NCBI RefSeq assembly: GCF_042466115.1 | Contig: NZ_JAXHBQ010000001.1 | Coordinates: forward strand, 1,426,001 to 1,490,000 | Length of the DNA stretch: 64,000 nucleotides | Direction: 5' to 3' | DNA from: SW4 sp042466115 | Lineage (GTDB): Bacteria; Pseudomonadota; Alphaproteobacteria; Rhodobacterales; Rhodobacteraceae | In this document: piece by piece, positions 32,681 through 42,784 of the stretch | Position numbering within the stretch: the stretch's first letter is position 1 | Layout of the letters: each line of letters begins with the position of its first letter | Notes under the pieces: generated by a model | What the model was told of the DNA's origin: nothing | Databases searched by the model: none | What the model saw: only the letters and a program-made list of their open reading frames with translations | Translations under genes and position numbers: made by a program

Positions 32681-33169
32681 ATGACACAAATTCCTGTCGG
32701 TATCATCATGGGCAGCCAGTCCGACTGGCCCACCATGCGCGAAGCGGCCGAAGTGCTTGACCAGCTTGGTGTCGCCTACGAGGCCAAGATCGTGTCGGCC
32801 CACCGCACCCCTGACCGGCTGTGGTCCTATGGACGCGAGGCCGTGGATCGGGGTTTGCAGGTGATCATCGCGGGCGCAGGCGGGGCCGCACATCTGCCCG
32901 GTATGATGGCCTCGAAAACCCGCATTCCGGTGATTGGCGTGCCGGTGCAGACCAAGGCACTGTCGGGTGTCGATTCGCTTTATTCCATTGTGCAGATGCC
33001 CAAAGGATTTCCCGTGGCGACCATGGCAATCGGTGCCGCCGGTGCGGCCAATGCGGGCCTGATGGCTGCGGGCATTCTGGCCCTGCAAGACAGCGATCTT
33101 GCGGCACGGTTGGATGCCTGGCGCGCGGCATTGTCGGATTCAATTCCGGATACCCCAAGCGATGACTGA
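32681..33169 (+). CDS. purE: 5-(carboxyamino)imidazole ribonucleotide mutase
   Basis: A 162-residue class I PurE, which converts N5-CAIR to CAIR in purine synthesis. Signature GIIMGSQSDWPTMREAAEVL, the catalytic His region SAHRTPDRL near residue 45, and GAGGAAHLPGMMASKTRIPVIGVPVQTKALSGVDSL. The length is typical. ATG 32681 is preferred over an in-frame ATG 21 bases upstream on family similarity. Its last eight bases overlap purK, the partner enzyme. Confidence 0.97.
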   Translation: MTQIPVGIIMGSQSDWPTMREAAEVLDQLGVAYEAKIVSAHRTPDRLWSYGREAVDRGLQVIIAGAGGAAHLPGMMASKTRIPVIGVPVQTKALSGVDSLYSIVQMPKGFPVATMAIGAAGAANAGLMAAGILALQDSDLAARLDAWRAALSDSIPDTPSDD

Positions 33170-34235
33170 TCCGCTGACCACAGGCGCAACCATCGGCATT
33201 CTGGGTGGTGGCCAGTTGGGGCGGATGCTGTCGGTTGCCGCCAGCCGCCTTGGGTTGCGCACGCATATCTTTGAACCGGGCGCGAACCCGCCTGCAGCAG
33301 ATGTCGCCCATAGCGTCACAACCGCCAGCTATGATGACACCGACGCCCTGTGCGCCTTTGCCGCCAGTGTCGACGTGATCACCTATGAATTTGAAAACAT
33401 CCCGACCGCTGCGCTGGATACTCTTGAGAAACACCGGCCAATCCGGCCCGGTCGCACGGCCCTTGCAACCTCGCAGGACCGGCTGGTTGAAAAGGAATTC
33501 CTCAAGGGTCTCGGGCTACGGGTTGCGCCCTTTGCGAATGTCGAAAGTGCCGCTGATCTTGACGCCGCATTGACCGATATCGGTAGCCCCGCCATCCTGA
33601 AAACCCGCCGTTTTGGCTATGATGGCAAGGGACAGGCGCGGATCATGGCGGCAAGCGATGCCCCCGCGGCACTGGCCGATATGGCTGGCGCGCCCGCAGT
33701 GCTGGAAGGGTTCGTCGATTTCAGCCACGAGGTATCGGTGATCGGTGCGCGTGGCGCAGACGGGGCGGTGGCCTGCTTTGATCCGGGCGAAAACGTGCAT
33801 CGTGACGGCATCCTGCACACCACGACAGTGCCCGCCACCCTATCCCCAAACCAGCGCACCGACGCGGTGCTGATCGCCGCGCGCATCCTGAACGCGCTGG
33901 ACTATGTCGGTGTGATGGGTGTCGAACTGTTCGTCACAACGGACGGATTGATCGTCAATGAAATCGCACCGCGCGTGCATAATTCCGGCCACTGGACCCA
34001 AAATGGCTGCCTGATCGACCAGTTTGAACAGCACATCCGCGCCGTTGCAGGATGGCCCTTGGGTGACGGAAGCCGCCATTCCAACGTGGTTATGGAGAAC
34101 CTGATCGGCGACGATATGGACCGCGTTCCCGCGATAGCTGCAACCAACGCTGCACTGCATCTTTATGGCAAGGTCGAAGTCAAGAAGGGCCGCAAGATGG
34201 GCCACCTGAACAAGATCACCGGGCCCTGCGCCTAG
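33162..34235 (+). CDS. purK: 5-(carboxyamino)imidazole ribonucleotide synthase
   Basis: A 357-residue ATP-grasp enzyme making N5-CAIR from AIR, bicarbonate and ATP. N-terminal IGILGGGQLGRMLSVAASRLG, ITYEFENIPTAAL, SQDRLVEKEFLKGLG, the ATP-binding KTRRFGYDGKGQARI near residue 148, FVDFSHEVSVIGAR, and EIAPRVHNSGHWTQNGCLIDQFEQHIRA near 268. Overlaps purE by eight bases; the stop codon shares a CTAG with the convergent lipase-like gene. Confidence 0.97.
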   Translation: MTDPLTTGATIGILGGGQLGRMLSVAASRLGLRTHIFEPGANPPAADVAHSVTTASYDDTDALCAFAASVDVITYEFENIPTAALDTLEKHRPIRPGRTALATSQDRLVEKEFLKGLGLRVAPFANVESAADLDAALTDIGSPAILKTRRFGYDGKGQARIMAASDAPAALADMAGAPAVLEGFVDFSHEVSVIGARGADGAVACFDPGENVHRDGILHTTTVPATLSPNQRTDAVLIAARILNALDYVGVMGVELFVTTDGLIVNEIAPRVHNSGHWTQNGCLIDQFEQHIRAVAGWPLGDGSRHSNVVMENLIGDDMDRVPAIAATNAALHLYGKVEVKKGRKMGHLNKITGPCA

Positions 34236-34981
34236 TTTCCTTCGCCAAACAGCAGATCTGTCATTTGCAATGACGGGTCAAAGCGCCCGTTGCGCAAGAA
34301 TTCCAGCACTTCGGCAATCACCAGCGGGTTGTTCATCATGAATGTATGGGTCACAGGCAGCACCAGATGGTCTGTCATCCCTGGCAAGCGCGTGGATTCG
34401 ACCGAAACCTTGCCATCATCCGGCCCGTCGATAATGCTGGAAAACACAGGGTTTAGTGACCGGTTTCCGGCGATAATCCCGACCTCGTAGCGCGGCAGCG
34501 CAAGACGGTTGGGCAGGCTGGTATCTTCGGTCCCAAGTTGCAGACCGGCGGGGCCGTTGGCCCATTCAAACGCTTCATATTCGCCAAAAGTATCAACCAG
34601 TTCCGAACCATGGTTGGGTGGCCCAAGCATGACAACACGCCCCATCCTGGCGGGACGGTTGGTTTGCAAATAGGCGCGCACCAATATCCCGCCCATGGAA
34701 TGGGTGACAAAATGCACCCGCGCATCACCGCACGCGGCCACATCCGACGGCAGGTTCTGCGCGACCAGGGACTGAACCGTCGCCGTTGTCGATGGGTAGC
34801 CGGAATTGACGATGGTATAACCCTGAAGTTGCAGCACCTCGGCTAGGGGCAGGAACGACGCCTCGCTGCGCGCAAGCCCGTGCAGCAAGACCACGCATTC
34901 CGCCTCGGACGGCGTGACGTTTTCGGCGCGGGCCGCAAGGGGCGCAAGAATCAGCGCAAGAATGGCAAACAAACGGGTCAT
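34232..34981 (-). CDS. Exported alpha/beta hydrolase (lipase-like)
   Basis: A 249-residue hydrolase with a signal peptide (LFAILALILAPLAARA, cut near residue 19). The core is VVLLHGLARSEASFLPLAEVL (oxyanion HG), VHFVTHSMGGILVRAYL with the nucleophile Ser in THSMGG near residue 98, LGPPNHGSELVD, IDGPDDGKVSVEST with a likely acid, and LPVTHTFMMNNP with the likely catalytic His. This fits periplasmic triacylglycerol lipase/PGAP1-like esterases; the substrate is unknown. In-frame ATGs at 34987 and 34990 are alternatives. Convergent with purK, stop codons overlapping. Confidence 0.88.
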   Translation of the reverse strand: MTRLFAILALILAPLAARAENVTPSEAECVVLLHGLARSEASFLPLAEVLQLQGYTIVNSGYPSTTATVQSLVAQNLPSDVAACGDARVHFVTHSMGGILVRAYLQTNRPARMGRVVMLGPPNHGSELVDTFGEYEAFEWANGPAGLQLGTEDTSLPNRLALPRYEVGIIAGNRSLNPVFSSIIDGPDDGKVSVESTRLPGMTDHLVLPVTHTFMMNNPLVIAEVLEFLRNGRFDPSLQMTDLLFGEGN

Positions 34982-35059
34982 GACCATCATATAGGGCAGC
35001 GCAAGTCACAGGGTAAGGTCAGGCTTGCCTGACCTCGCGTGTTTCGCCAGTGTTGCGCG

Positions 35060-35506
35060 ATGACCCGCCCAATCCGCCTTGCAACCCGTGCGATCGTGAT
35101 GCACCAAAATCGGCTGTTGCTGGTGAACGCCTATAAGGGGCGCGATGATCTGTGGTGCGCACCCGGTGGCGGGGCCGAACTGCACCAAAGCCTGCCTGAC
35201 AATCTGGCGCGCGAAGTGTTCGAGGAAACGGGCCTGCGCATTGCTGTGGGTCCGCCCTGTCTGCTTAACGAATTTCACGATCCTGACGGCGATTTCCATC
35301 AGGTCGATGTGTATTTTCGCTGCACCGTCACCGCCGGGGACCTTGACGACAACTGGCAAGACCCCGAAGGCATCGCGACCCACCGCCGCTGGGTGACGCG
35401 CGATGAACTGGCGGCTCTGCGCGTCAAACCCGACAGCCTTGGTGCGGTGGCGTGGCAGGACGCGGGTGCACCGGTTTATGACCCGCTGGAACCGATCCTG
35501 CGTTAG
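35060..35506 (+). CDS. NUDIX hydrolase with a slightly divergent Nudix box
   Basis: A 148-residue protein of the NUDIX fold. The box reads GGGAELHQSL then NLAREVFEETGL: the catalytic REVFEETG is intact, but the first Glu of the G-x5-E part is Gln. IRLATRAIVMHQNRLLLVNAYKG precedes it and HQVDVYFRCTVTAGD follows. Such enzymes cleave nucleoside diphosphates linked to other groups; the substrate is unknown. Its stop codon overlaps the stop of the convergent transporter gene (TTAG shared). Confidence 0.87.
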   Translation: MTRPIRLATRAIVMHQNRLLLVNAYKGRDDLWCAPGGGAELHQSLPDNLAREVFEETGLRIAVGPPCLLNEFHDPDGDFHQVDVYFRCTVTAGDLDDNWQDPEGIATHRRWVTRDELAALRVKPDSLGAVAWQDAGAPVYDPLEPILR

Positions 35507-36336
35507 GCGCGGCGTGGCAAAAGCGAAATTGCGATGCCACCTATCACGAGTAAAGTCGCCGCAATCAATCGCCCGGTGACAGGCTCCGCCAAAATGACCA
35601 CGCCAGCAGCGATTGCGATGATCGGCACGCCAAGTTGCGCGACGGCCGCGCGGGTGGCGCCCAAGGCGGGCATCACGCCATACCACAGCGCATACCCCAT
35701 TCCCGAAGTGATCGCGCCCGAGATGACCGCGAGAATCGCACCCTGCCACGTCACCCCGACCGCCAACCAGATCAACGGCAGGGCGACAACGGGCAAGGCA
35801 CACAAGAAATTGGCCGCCGTGGCCAGCAACGGGTCAGTCGCGCCGCGCCCGTTCAGCGAATAAATACCCCAGCCCAGGGCCGCGGCTGCCATCCAGAGCC
35901 CACCCCAAAGGTCAATCGCGGCATCGCCTGATGGCCAAAACAGAACGCAAAGCCCTGCAAGCGCAACAGCCGCACCGGCCCAGCGCAACATGGGCACCGC
36001 TGCTCCGCCAAGGATCGCGCCTGCAAACATGGTCACCTGAACACCGCCAAACAGGATCAACGCACCCAATCCTGCATCAAGCGTGCGATAGGCCAGCGAA
36101 AACCCCACCATGTAAACGGCCAGCGTGACAGCCCCGACAAGCGTGGCGCGGTTGAACACCTGGACGGGCCTGCCCCGCCGCGCGATCAAGGCCCACAAGA
36201 CAACCACCCCTGCAAACACGCGCAGCGCCGCGAACACAAGCGGGTCCGTGTCGCTGTCAAGCAGCGCAAGCCGCGTGAGAACTGAATTGGCCGCAAAGGC
36301 AAACATTGCAGCAGCGGTGAGGATAAACAGACGCAT
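35503..36336 (-). CDS. EamA/DMT family transporter
   Basis: A 277-residue membrane protein with about ten hydrophobic helices in two EamA repeats (first: FILTAAAMFAFAANSVLTRL through GLCVLFW; second: GLWMAAAALGWGIYSLNG through LLVIGGIAISLL). Drug/metabolite exporters of this type carry amino acids or other small metabolites; the substrate cannot be told. The start is ATG 36336, giving a typical length; the upstream in-frame extension covers the groEL terminator and is not coding. Confidence 0.9.
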   Translation of the reverse strand: MRLFILTAAAMFAFAANSVLTRLALLDSDTDPLVFAALRVFAGVVVLWALIARRGRPVQVFNRATLVGAVTLAVYMVGFSLAYRTLDAGLGALILFGGVQVTMFAGAILGGAAVPMLRWAGAAVALAGLCVLFWPSGDAAIDLWGGLWMAAAALGWGIYSLNGRGATDPLLATAANFLCALPVVALPLIWLAVGVTWQGAILAVISGAITSGMGYALWYGVMPALGATRAAVAQLGVPIIAIAAGVVILAEPVTGRLIAATLLVIGGIAISLLPRRA

Positions 36337-36385
36337 GACACCCTTTCGCGGATTTGAAGGCCAAGGGCCAGAAAGAAAGATACGA

Positions 36386-36414
36386 AAAAGGGCGGCCACG
36401 ATGGGCCGCCCTTT
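36386..36414. terminator. groESL terminator
   Basis: AAAG-GGCGGCC, short loop, GGCCGCC-CTTT; on the minus strand the stem is followed by CTTTTTCG. It lies 87 bases downstream of the groEL stop codon and before the EamA gene. T-rich flanks on both strands allow bidirectional use. Confidence 0.8.
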
Positions 36415-36500
36415 CTTTTGCGGATGTCCGGTCTTGTATCTCATCGTCTCTGCGAAACGATTGTCACCAAGCTGCGGACGCCGAAACCAGTGGTTTCGAC

Positions 36501-38153
<1,653 letters not shown>

Positions 38154-38194
38154 GTTTTAGCTCCTTTTTTGGAATTTCTTGAGGGCGAGGCGAC

Positions 38195-38482
38195 TTAGGA
38201 CAGGATGCCCAGAATGTCGCTTTCCTTCATCATCAGCAGCTCTTCGCCGTCGACGGTGACTTCGGTGCCGGACCATTTGCCAAACAGCACACGGTCGCCG
38301 GCCTTTACGGCCATCGCGATCAGCTCGCCTGAATCCTTGCGCGCGCCTTCGCCGCAAGCGATGATTTCACCCTCTGCGGGCTTTTCCTTGGCGCTTTCGG
38401 GGATGATCAATCCACCGGCTGTTTTTTCTTCGCCTTCTGTGCGGCGAACCAGCACACGATCATGAAGCGGTTTCAAAGCCAT
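38195..38482 (-). CDS. groES: Co-chaperonin GroES
   Basis: A 95-residue co-chaperonin that caps GroEL as a heptamer. LKPLHDRVLVRRTEGEEKTAGGLIIPESAKEKPAEGEIIACGEG with the mobile loop (EEKTAGGLIIP) and DRVLFGKWSGTEVTVDGEELLMMKESDILGIL. The start at 38482 gives the usual MALKPLHDR N-terminus; an adjacent ATG at 38485 is possible, and AAGGAG serves both. Confidence 0.98.
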   Translation of the reverse strand: MALKPLHDRVLVRRTEGEEKTAGGLIIPESAKEKPAEGEIIACGEGARKDSGELIAMAVKAGDRVLFGKWSGTEVTVDGEELLMMKESDILGILS

Positions 38483-38527
38483 CATGCAGCTCCTTCAGCT
38501 TGTTGTTTCATGGGCCCCTTGGGGCTG

Positions 38528-38554
38528 TTAGCACTCACATGGGTAGAGTGCTAG
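38528..38554. promoter_or_regulatory. CIRCE element (HrcA operator)
   Basis: TTAGCACTC-N9-GAGTGCTAG, matching the CIRCE consensus TTAGCACTC-N9-GAGTGCTAA except for the last base. It is 46 bases upstream of the groES start codon. HrcA repressor binds such sites at normal temperature. Confidence 0.95.
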
Positions 38555-38707
38555 CAGCGGATAGGTAGGCAAGCGCAGGGGGCGAGTCAACGGGTTAGCG
38601 TGGCGAAACCCAGCATTTTTTACACCAAGCCCAAACCAGAACCGCGCTGCCCGCTTGAGACCTCTTGCCTGCCCGCCTATCGTCGTCCGAAACAATCAGG
38701 GGTTGGC

Positions 38708-39697
38708 ATGATGTTACGATCAATTCTGGCTTTGGCTTTTCTTGCCTGCGCGCAACCGGTTATCGCCCTTTGCGGCGGCGACAGCCTGCTTGACCGGCTT
38801 TCGAACGCTGACCGCTACTACCTTGAAGATATCAGTGCGAATGCGCCTTACGGGCGCGGGCTTATCTGGACGGCGACGCGCGGCGACCAACAGATCACGC
38901 TGATCGGCACAATGCACATCTATGATCCGCGTCTTGAACCGATCCGCGCGCAGGTTGCCGATGATGTCGCGCGCGCCGATCTGGTCCTGCTGGAAATGAC
39001 CGAGACCGAGGAAGCCCAACTGCAAGCGGAACTGGGCACGAACCCCGCCCGCATGTTCCTGACCGATGGTCCGACCCTGATCGACCTGCTGGACGAACAA
39101 ACCTGGGCGATGGTGGCCGAAGCCGCGTCCGCCCGCCAAATCCCGCCCTTTATGGCCGCGAAATTCCGGCCCTGGTATCTGGCTGTGACGCTGGCCGTTC
39201 CGCCCTGCGCGATGCCTGACATGGTCGCGGGACGGCGCGGGCTGGATCACATGATCCTTGATGATGCCAATACCGCCGGTGTGCCGACCCAAGCGCTTGA
39301 ACCTTGGGACACCCTGTTTGACATCATGGAGGTCGGCACCCTGCAGGAACAGATCGACATGATGCGCCTTGGGTTGCTGTCGCCAGAAATCAACGCCGAA
39401 GTTTTTGTTGCCATGCTTGACGGCTACTTTGCAGGCGAAGTGGCACAGGTTTGGGAACTGTCGCGCCTGTCGCTGCAATATGTGCCCGACATGGACGTCG
39501 CACTGGCCGAGGAGATGTTCGCGATGACCGAACAAGGGCTGCTGATTGACCGGAACTACAACTGGATACCCGTGATCGAAAACGCCGCCGCGCAACACGA
39601 CCGGATGGTCGTCGCGGTTGGCGCTGCGCATCTGCCCGGCGAGGACGGCGTGCTGCGTCTGCTCGAGCACGAAGGCTGGACGATCACGACCCGGTAG
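38708..39697 (+). CDS. TraB/GumN family protein with signal peptide
   Basis: A 329-residue exported protein. Signal: MLRSILALAFLACAQPVIA, cut near residue 20. The two family motifs are present: ITLIGTMHIYDPRLEPI near residue 68 (GxxH) and VVAVGAAHLPGEDGVLRLLEHEGW near 304 (GxxH). The family belongs to the TIKI/EreA/PrgY-like superfamily of putative metal-dependent proteases; the physiological substrate is unknown. Followed by a terminator hairpin. Confidence 0.9.
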   Translation: MMLRSILALAFLACAQPVIALCGGDSLLDRLSNADRYYLEDISANAPYGRGLIWTATRGDQQITLIGTMHIYDPRLEPIRAQVADDVARADLVLLEMTETEEAQLQAELGTNPARMFLTDGPTLIDLLDEQTWAMVAEAASARQIPPFMAAKFRPWYLAVTLAVPPCAMPDMVAGRRGLDHMILDDANTAGVPTQALEPWDTLFDIMEVGTLQEQIDMMRLGLLSPEINAEVFVAMLDGYFAGEVAQVWELSRLSLQYVPDMDVALAEEMFAMTEQGLLIDRNYNWIPVIENAAAQHDRMVVAVGAAHLPGEDGVLRLLEHEGWTITTR

Positions 39698-39727
39698 CGG
39701 GGCACGCAAGCGCGCCCCGCCGTTTCT
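39697..39727 (+). terminator. Terminator after the TraB/GumN gene
   Basis: GCGGGGC, ten-base loop, GCCCCGC, then CGTTTCTT. It begins at the last base of the gene's stop codon and overlaps the 3' end of the small minus-strand gene. Confidence 0.6.
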
Positions 39728-39906
39728 TACCTGCCGCCCGACTTGCCCGGAAACGGACGTGGTTTCACCCCCTTCCCCTTGATTTGCGCGTGTTTCGCGG
39801 CAAAGGGTTGCGCCTTTTGCTGGGCGCGCTGCCCGTCAGGTTTCGGTGGCTGTTGGTCAGCCGGTTTCGGCCCGCCAAATGGCGGAGTCTTGATGTGTTT
39901 GGGCAT
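39727..39906 (-). CDS. Small basic Gln/Pro/Lys-rich protein (59 residues)
   Basis: Starts MPKHIKTPPFGGPKPADQ, continues PPKPDGQRAQQKAQPFAAK and ends IKGKGVKPRPFPGKSGGR. GAGG lies seven bases before the ATG as a ribosome binding site. Composition (Lys, Pro, Gln, Gly; no long hydrophobic run) suggests a disordered nucleic-acid-binding or ribosome-associated peptide. I do not recognise a family. It fills the gap between the TraB/GumN gene and the DUF2161 gene and is on the strand of the latter. Confidence 0.5.
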   Translation of the reverse strand: MPKHIKTPPFGGPKPADQQPPKPDGQRAQQKAQPFAAKHAQIKGKGVKPRPFPGKSGGR

Positions 39907-39974
39907 GATAAGCCTCTGAATTGTGATGAATATTTCGCACTGCTTAGGTGCGCAAATCTGTCCCGCAAACGGGA

Positions 39975-40076
39975 TCAGGTGGCATTGTCCATCGTCAGGG
40001 TATCCTTGTGAAAAAGGTCAGGCGCGGCACCTTCGGCCAGCGCGGTGCAATCGGATCAGGCTTTGGAAATGATCAT
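39975..40076 (-). pseudogene. Possible small-gene remnant with an in-frame TGA at codon 7
   Basis: An AAAGGAG ribosome binding site precedes ATG ATC ATT TCC AAA GCC TGA; after the TGA the same frame continues for 26 codons (SDCTALAEGAAPDLFHKD, then TLTMDNAT) to another TGA. It could be a decayed gene (CGA to TGA) or a coincidence; no SECIS-like structure was looked for beyond eye inspection, and selenocysteine is unlikely. Confidence 0.25.
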
Positions 40077-40128
40077 TGTCAGGGCACTCCTTTTCAGAGC
40101 GCCTGCTTAGCATGATCCCGAAAACCGG

Positions 40129-40782
40129 TCAAACATCACCCCAGTCCATCAGCCCGGCCTTGCCCGCCTTGGTCAGCGCGTAAACCCCGCGTTCAACCCG
40201 CGTGAACCAGCCGTAGTGATCGTCGGCCATGATCTGACGAGCGGGCGGCACTTCGGCCCATTCAGCTACTTTTGATGCCTTGGACGGCCCATGCACGGCC
40301 AGAAACCGCGCGCAAGCCAGCGCATCCTGGCGATAGCCTGTAACGATCCCGTGGCGTGTGGCCCCACCCGCATTGGGATCACCGCGCAGCCGGTCAAAGG
40401 CGCGCAATAACCGCTGTGCTTTCTTCTTGGATTTTCGGGCGTGATAGGGGCCGGGGTCGCACATGGCCTCGACGTGCCCGTCACGCAACCGCACAAACAG
40501 TACGCCCAGCCCAAGGCGGCGGGCCAGCGCGATATTGTCGCCGCCGCCCTTCTTGGGCTTGGGCACCGCGATATAGACCAGATCGGACAGCGATTGCCGC
40601 GCCACCGCCTGATGAAACAGCGTCAGCGTGAACCCCAGTTTGAGTTCTACAATCACCGGTTCCTCGCCCGCGCGGCGCGCCACGACATCGGCCTTGCCGA
40701 CTTCGCCCTTCACGTCATAGCCCTGCCCCTCAAGGTAGGCTTTGACGGCGGGATAAAGATCAGCCTCGCGCGGTTTGTTCAT
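40129..40782 (-). CDS. DUF2161 family protein (PD-(D/E)XK nuclease-like)
   Basis: A 217-residue protein of the DUF2161 family common in alphaproteobacteria. The N-terminal third has KAYLEGQGYDVKGEVGKADVVARRAGEEPVIVELKLG: Asp and the E-x-K pair typical of the restriction-endonuclease-like fold, then QAVARQSLSDLVYIAVPKPK. The C-terminal third (AEWAEVPPARQIMADDHYGWFTRVERGVYALTKAG) looks like a winged helix. Some annotations call it a phosphodiesterase; the activity has not been established as far as I know. ATG 40782 is preferred over 40803 on family similarity. Confidence 0.85.
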   Translation of the reverse strand: MNKPREADLYPAVKAYLEGQGYDVKGEVGKADVVARRAGEEPVIVELKLGFTLTLFHQAVARQSLSDLVYIAVPKPKKGGGDNIALARRLGLGVLFVRLRDGHVEAMCDPGPYHARKSKKKAQRLLRAFDRLRGDPNAGGATRHGIVTGYRQDALACARFLAVHGPSKASKVAEWAEVPPARQIMADDHYGWFTRVERGVYALTKAGKAGLMDWGDV

Positions 40783-40875
40783 GGCGCACACCGGCCATGA
40801 CAATCTGTCCCGTGACAGCCCAAACGATCCCTCCTATAAGGCGCCCAAACGCATCTAACCCAAGGCAATGACACA

Positions 40876-41796
40876 ATGACAACCCTCGTATTCGGCCACA
40901 AGTCCCCCGACACCGATTCCACAGGCGCACCGATCATCTGGGCGTGGTATCTGTCCGAAGTGATGGGCATCCCCGCCGAGGCACGCCTGCTGGGCCAGCC
41001 CAACACCGAAGCGGCGTTTGTCGCACAGCGCTGGGGTTTCGCGTTGCCCGAAATCATCGAGGATGTGGCCGACGACCAGCCCTGCGTGATCGTGGATACA
41101 AACAACCCCGCCGAACTGCCCGCCAACATCAACAACGCCGATGTGCGTGCGATCATCGACCATCACAAGCTGGTCGGTGGCCTTGAAACAAAGGGGCCGA
41201 TCCACATCGTGATGCAGCCCGTCGCCTGCACCGTGACGGTGATGTATGACGCGATGGGCGCGGACGTGGGCAAGATGCCCGACCCGATCAAGGGGCTGAT
41301 GCTGTCGTGCATCCTTTCCGATACGCTTGAATTCCGCTCGCCCACCACAACGGCCAAGGACAAGGATATCGCCGTGGCTTTGGCCAACCAGCTGGGCGTG
41401 AAAATTCCCGACTATGCCGCTGAAATGTTTGCAGCAAAGTCCGATGTTTCTGCGTTTTCGGATGCCGAACTGCTGCGCATGGACTCCAAGGAATTCACCG
41501 TGGACGGCACAAGTTTCCGCGTCTCGGTTCTGGAAACCACCGCGCCCGCGATCGTGCTGGACCGCAAGGACAGCATCATGAAGACGATGACAACCGTGGC
41601 CGCCGAAGATGGTGTCGATCAGGTGCTGCTTTTCGTCGTCGACATCCTGAACGAAGAAGCCACGATGCTGATCCCCAACGATCTGACAAAAACCGTGGCG
41701 GAGAAGAGCTTTGGGGCAACGGTCACGGGCGACACAGTCGTCCTGCCCGGCGTGATGAGCCGTAAGAAACAGATCATCCCTTCGCTGAAGGTCTGA
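40876..41796 (+). CDS. ppaC: Manganese-dependent inorganic pyrophosphatase
   Basis: A 306-residue family II pyrophosphatase (DHH phosphoesterase superfamily) that hydrolyses pyrophosphate to phosphate, driving biosynthetic reactions. Metal motifs: LVFGHKSPDTDS (H9, D13, D15), VDTNNPAELP near 73, AIIDHHKLVGG near 95 (DHH), and LSDTLEFRSPTTT near 148. The C-terminal DHHA2 domain ends PGVMSRKKQIIPSL with the SRKKQ substrate-binding motif. The HAD gene follows 55 bases downstream and may share the transcript. Confidence 0.96.
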   Translation: MTTLVFGHKSPDTDSTGAPIIWAWYLSEVMGIPAEARLLGQPNTEAAFVAQRWGFALPEIIEDVADDQPCVIVDTNNPAELPANINNADVRAIIDHHKLVGGLETKGPIHIVMQPVACTVTVMYDAMGADVGKMPDPIKGLMLSCILSDTLEFRSPTTTAKDKDIAVALANQLGVKIPDYAAEMFAAKSDVSAFSDAELLRMDSKEFTVDGTSFRVSVLETTAPAIVLDRKDSIMKTMTTVAAEDGVDQVLLFVVDILNEEATMLIPNDLTKTVAEKSFGATVTGDTVVLPGVMSRKKQIIPSLKV

Positions 41797-41851
41797 CCGA
41801 AAACGGGGCGCTGCGGCGCCCCATTTCAATTGCCCCCCAAAAGGACAGCCC

Positions 41852-42727
41852 ATGACCCGGATCGTTACAGCCTTCGCAGATATCTCCGCCGATTATGATG
41901 CGGCCTATGTCGATCTGTGGGGCTGCGTGCACAACGGTATCGCTGCCATTCCTTCGGCTGTCGCAGCCCTGCAAGCCTATCGCGCGCGCGGCGGTGTCGT
42001 GGTGCTGGTCACCAATTCGCCCCGCCCGTGGGATTCGGTTGCTGACCAGATCGCGGGCATGGGCGTGCCGCGTGACGCTTGGGACGCCATCGCCACATCC
42101 GGCGACAGCGCACGCGCGGCGATGTTTCGCGGCTTTGTCGGCGAAAAAGTCTGGTTCATGGGCGAAAGCCCCCGTGACGACGATTTTTTCAAGCCCTTGA
42201 GCGTGATCGACGATCCGGTCGACATTCTAAAGGTGCCGCTGGAACAGGCCGAAGGGATCGTGTGTTGCGGCCCGTTTGATACGATGGCCGATCCCGCAGT
42301 GAACCGTCCACAGTTCCTTTATGCCAAACAAAAGGGGCTGAAACTGTTGTGCGCCAACCCCGATATTGTCGTCGATCGCGGCGAAGTGCGGGAATGGTGC
42401 GCCGGTGCCCTGGCCGCGCTTTATACGGAAATGGGGGGCGAGAGCCTTTATTTTGGCAAACCGCATCCACCGATCTACGACCTTGCGCGCCGCCGCCTAA
42501 GCGCCCTTGGCACCGCCCCGGCCGATCCGCGCATTATCGCGATTGGTGACGGTATCCATACCGACATCGCCGGTGCCATGGGCGAAGATATCGATTCCCT
42601 GTTCATCACCGGCGGGCTGGCCGCTGCGGAAACGCAAACCACAGACCAGCCGGACGTGGGCGCGCTGAAATCCTATCTGGACGGCGAAATGATGAATCCG
42701 ACCTTTGCGATCGGGCAATTGCGTTAG
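41852..42727 (+). CDS. TIGR01459-type HAD superfamily hydrolase
   Basis: A 291-residue class IIA HAD phosphatase (NagD/4-nitrophenylphosphatase type). Motif I reads AAYVDLWGCVHNG, where the nucleophile Asp precedes LWG as in this subfamily; motif II VVLVTNSPRP near residue 52; the cap is in the middle; motif III Lys in YFGKPHPPIYDLA near 210; motif IV IAIGDGIHTDIAGAMG near 232. The substrate is unknown. Followed by a hairpin serving the convergent transporter gene. Confidence 0.92.
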   Translation: MTRIVTAFADISADYDAAYVDLWGCVHNGIAAIPSAVAALQAYRARGGVVVLVTNSPRPWDSVADQIAGMGVPRDAWDAIATSGDSARAAMFRGFVGEKVWFMGESPRDDDFFKPLSVIDDPVDILKVPLEQAEGIVCCGPFDTMADPAVNRPQFLYAKQKGLKLLCANPDIVVDRGEVREWCAGALAALYTEMGGESLYFGKPHPPIYDLARRRLSALGTAPADPRIIAIGDGIHTDIAGAMGEDIDSLFITGGLAAAETQTTDQPDVGALKSYLDGEMMNPTFAIGQLR

Positions 42728-42730
42728 GCA

Positions 42731-42766
42731 AAAGAAAGGCCCGACCTGCATTACACAAGCCGGGCC
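42731..42766 (-). terminator. Terminator of the NCS1 transporter gene
   Basis: GGCCCG (42738-42743) pairs with CGGGCC (42761-42766); on the minus strand the stem is followed by TTTCTTTTG. It is 18 bases after the transporter stop codon. Confidence 0.65.
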
Positions 42767-42784
42767 AGTAGAGGGACGTTTCGT

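Noticed and set aside
38528..38554. CIRCE element as a novel palindrome
   Set aside because: It matches the known HrcA operator and is in its classical place before groES.
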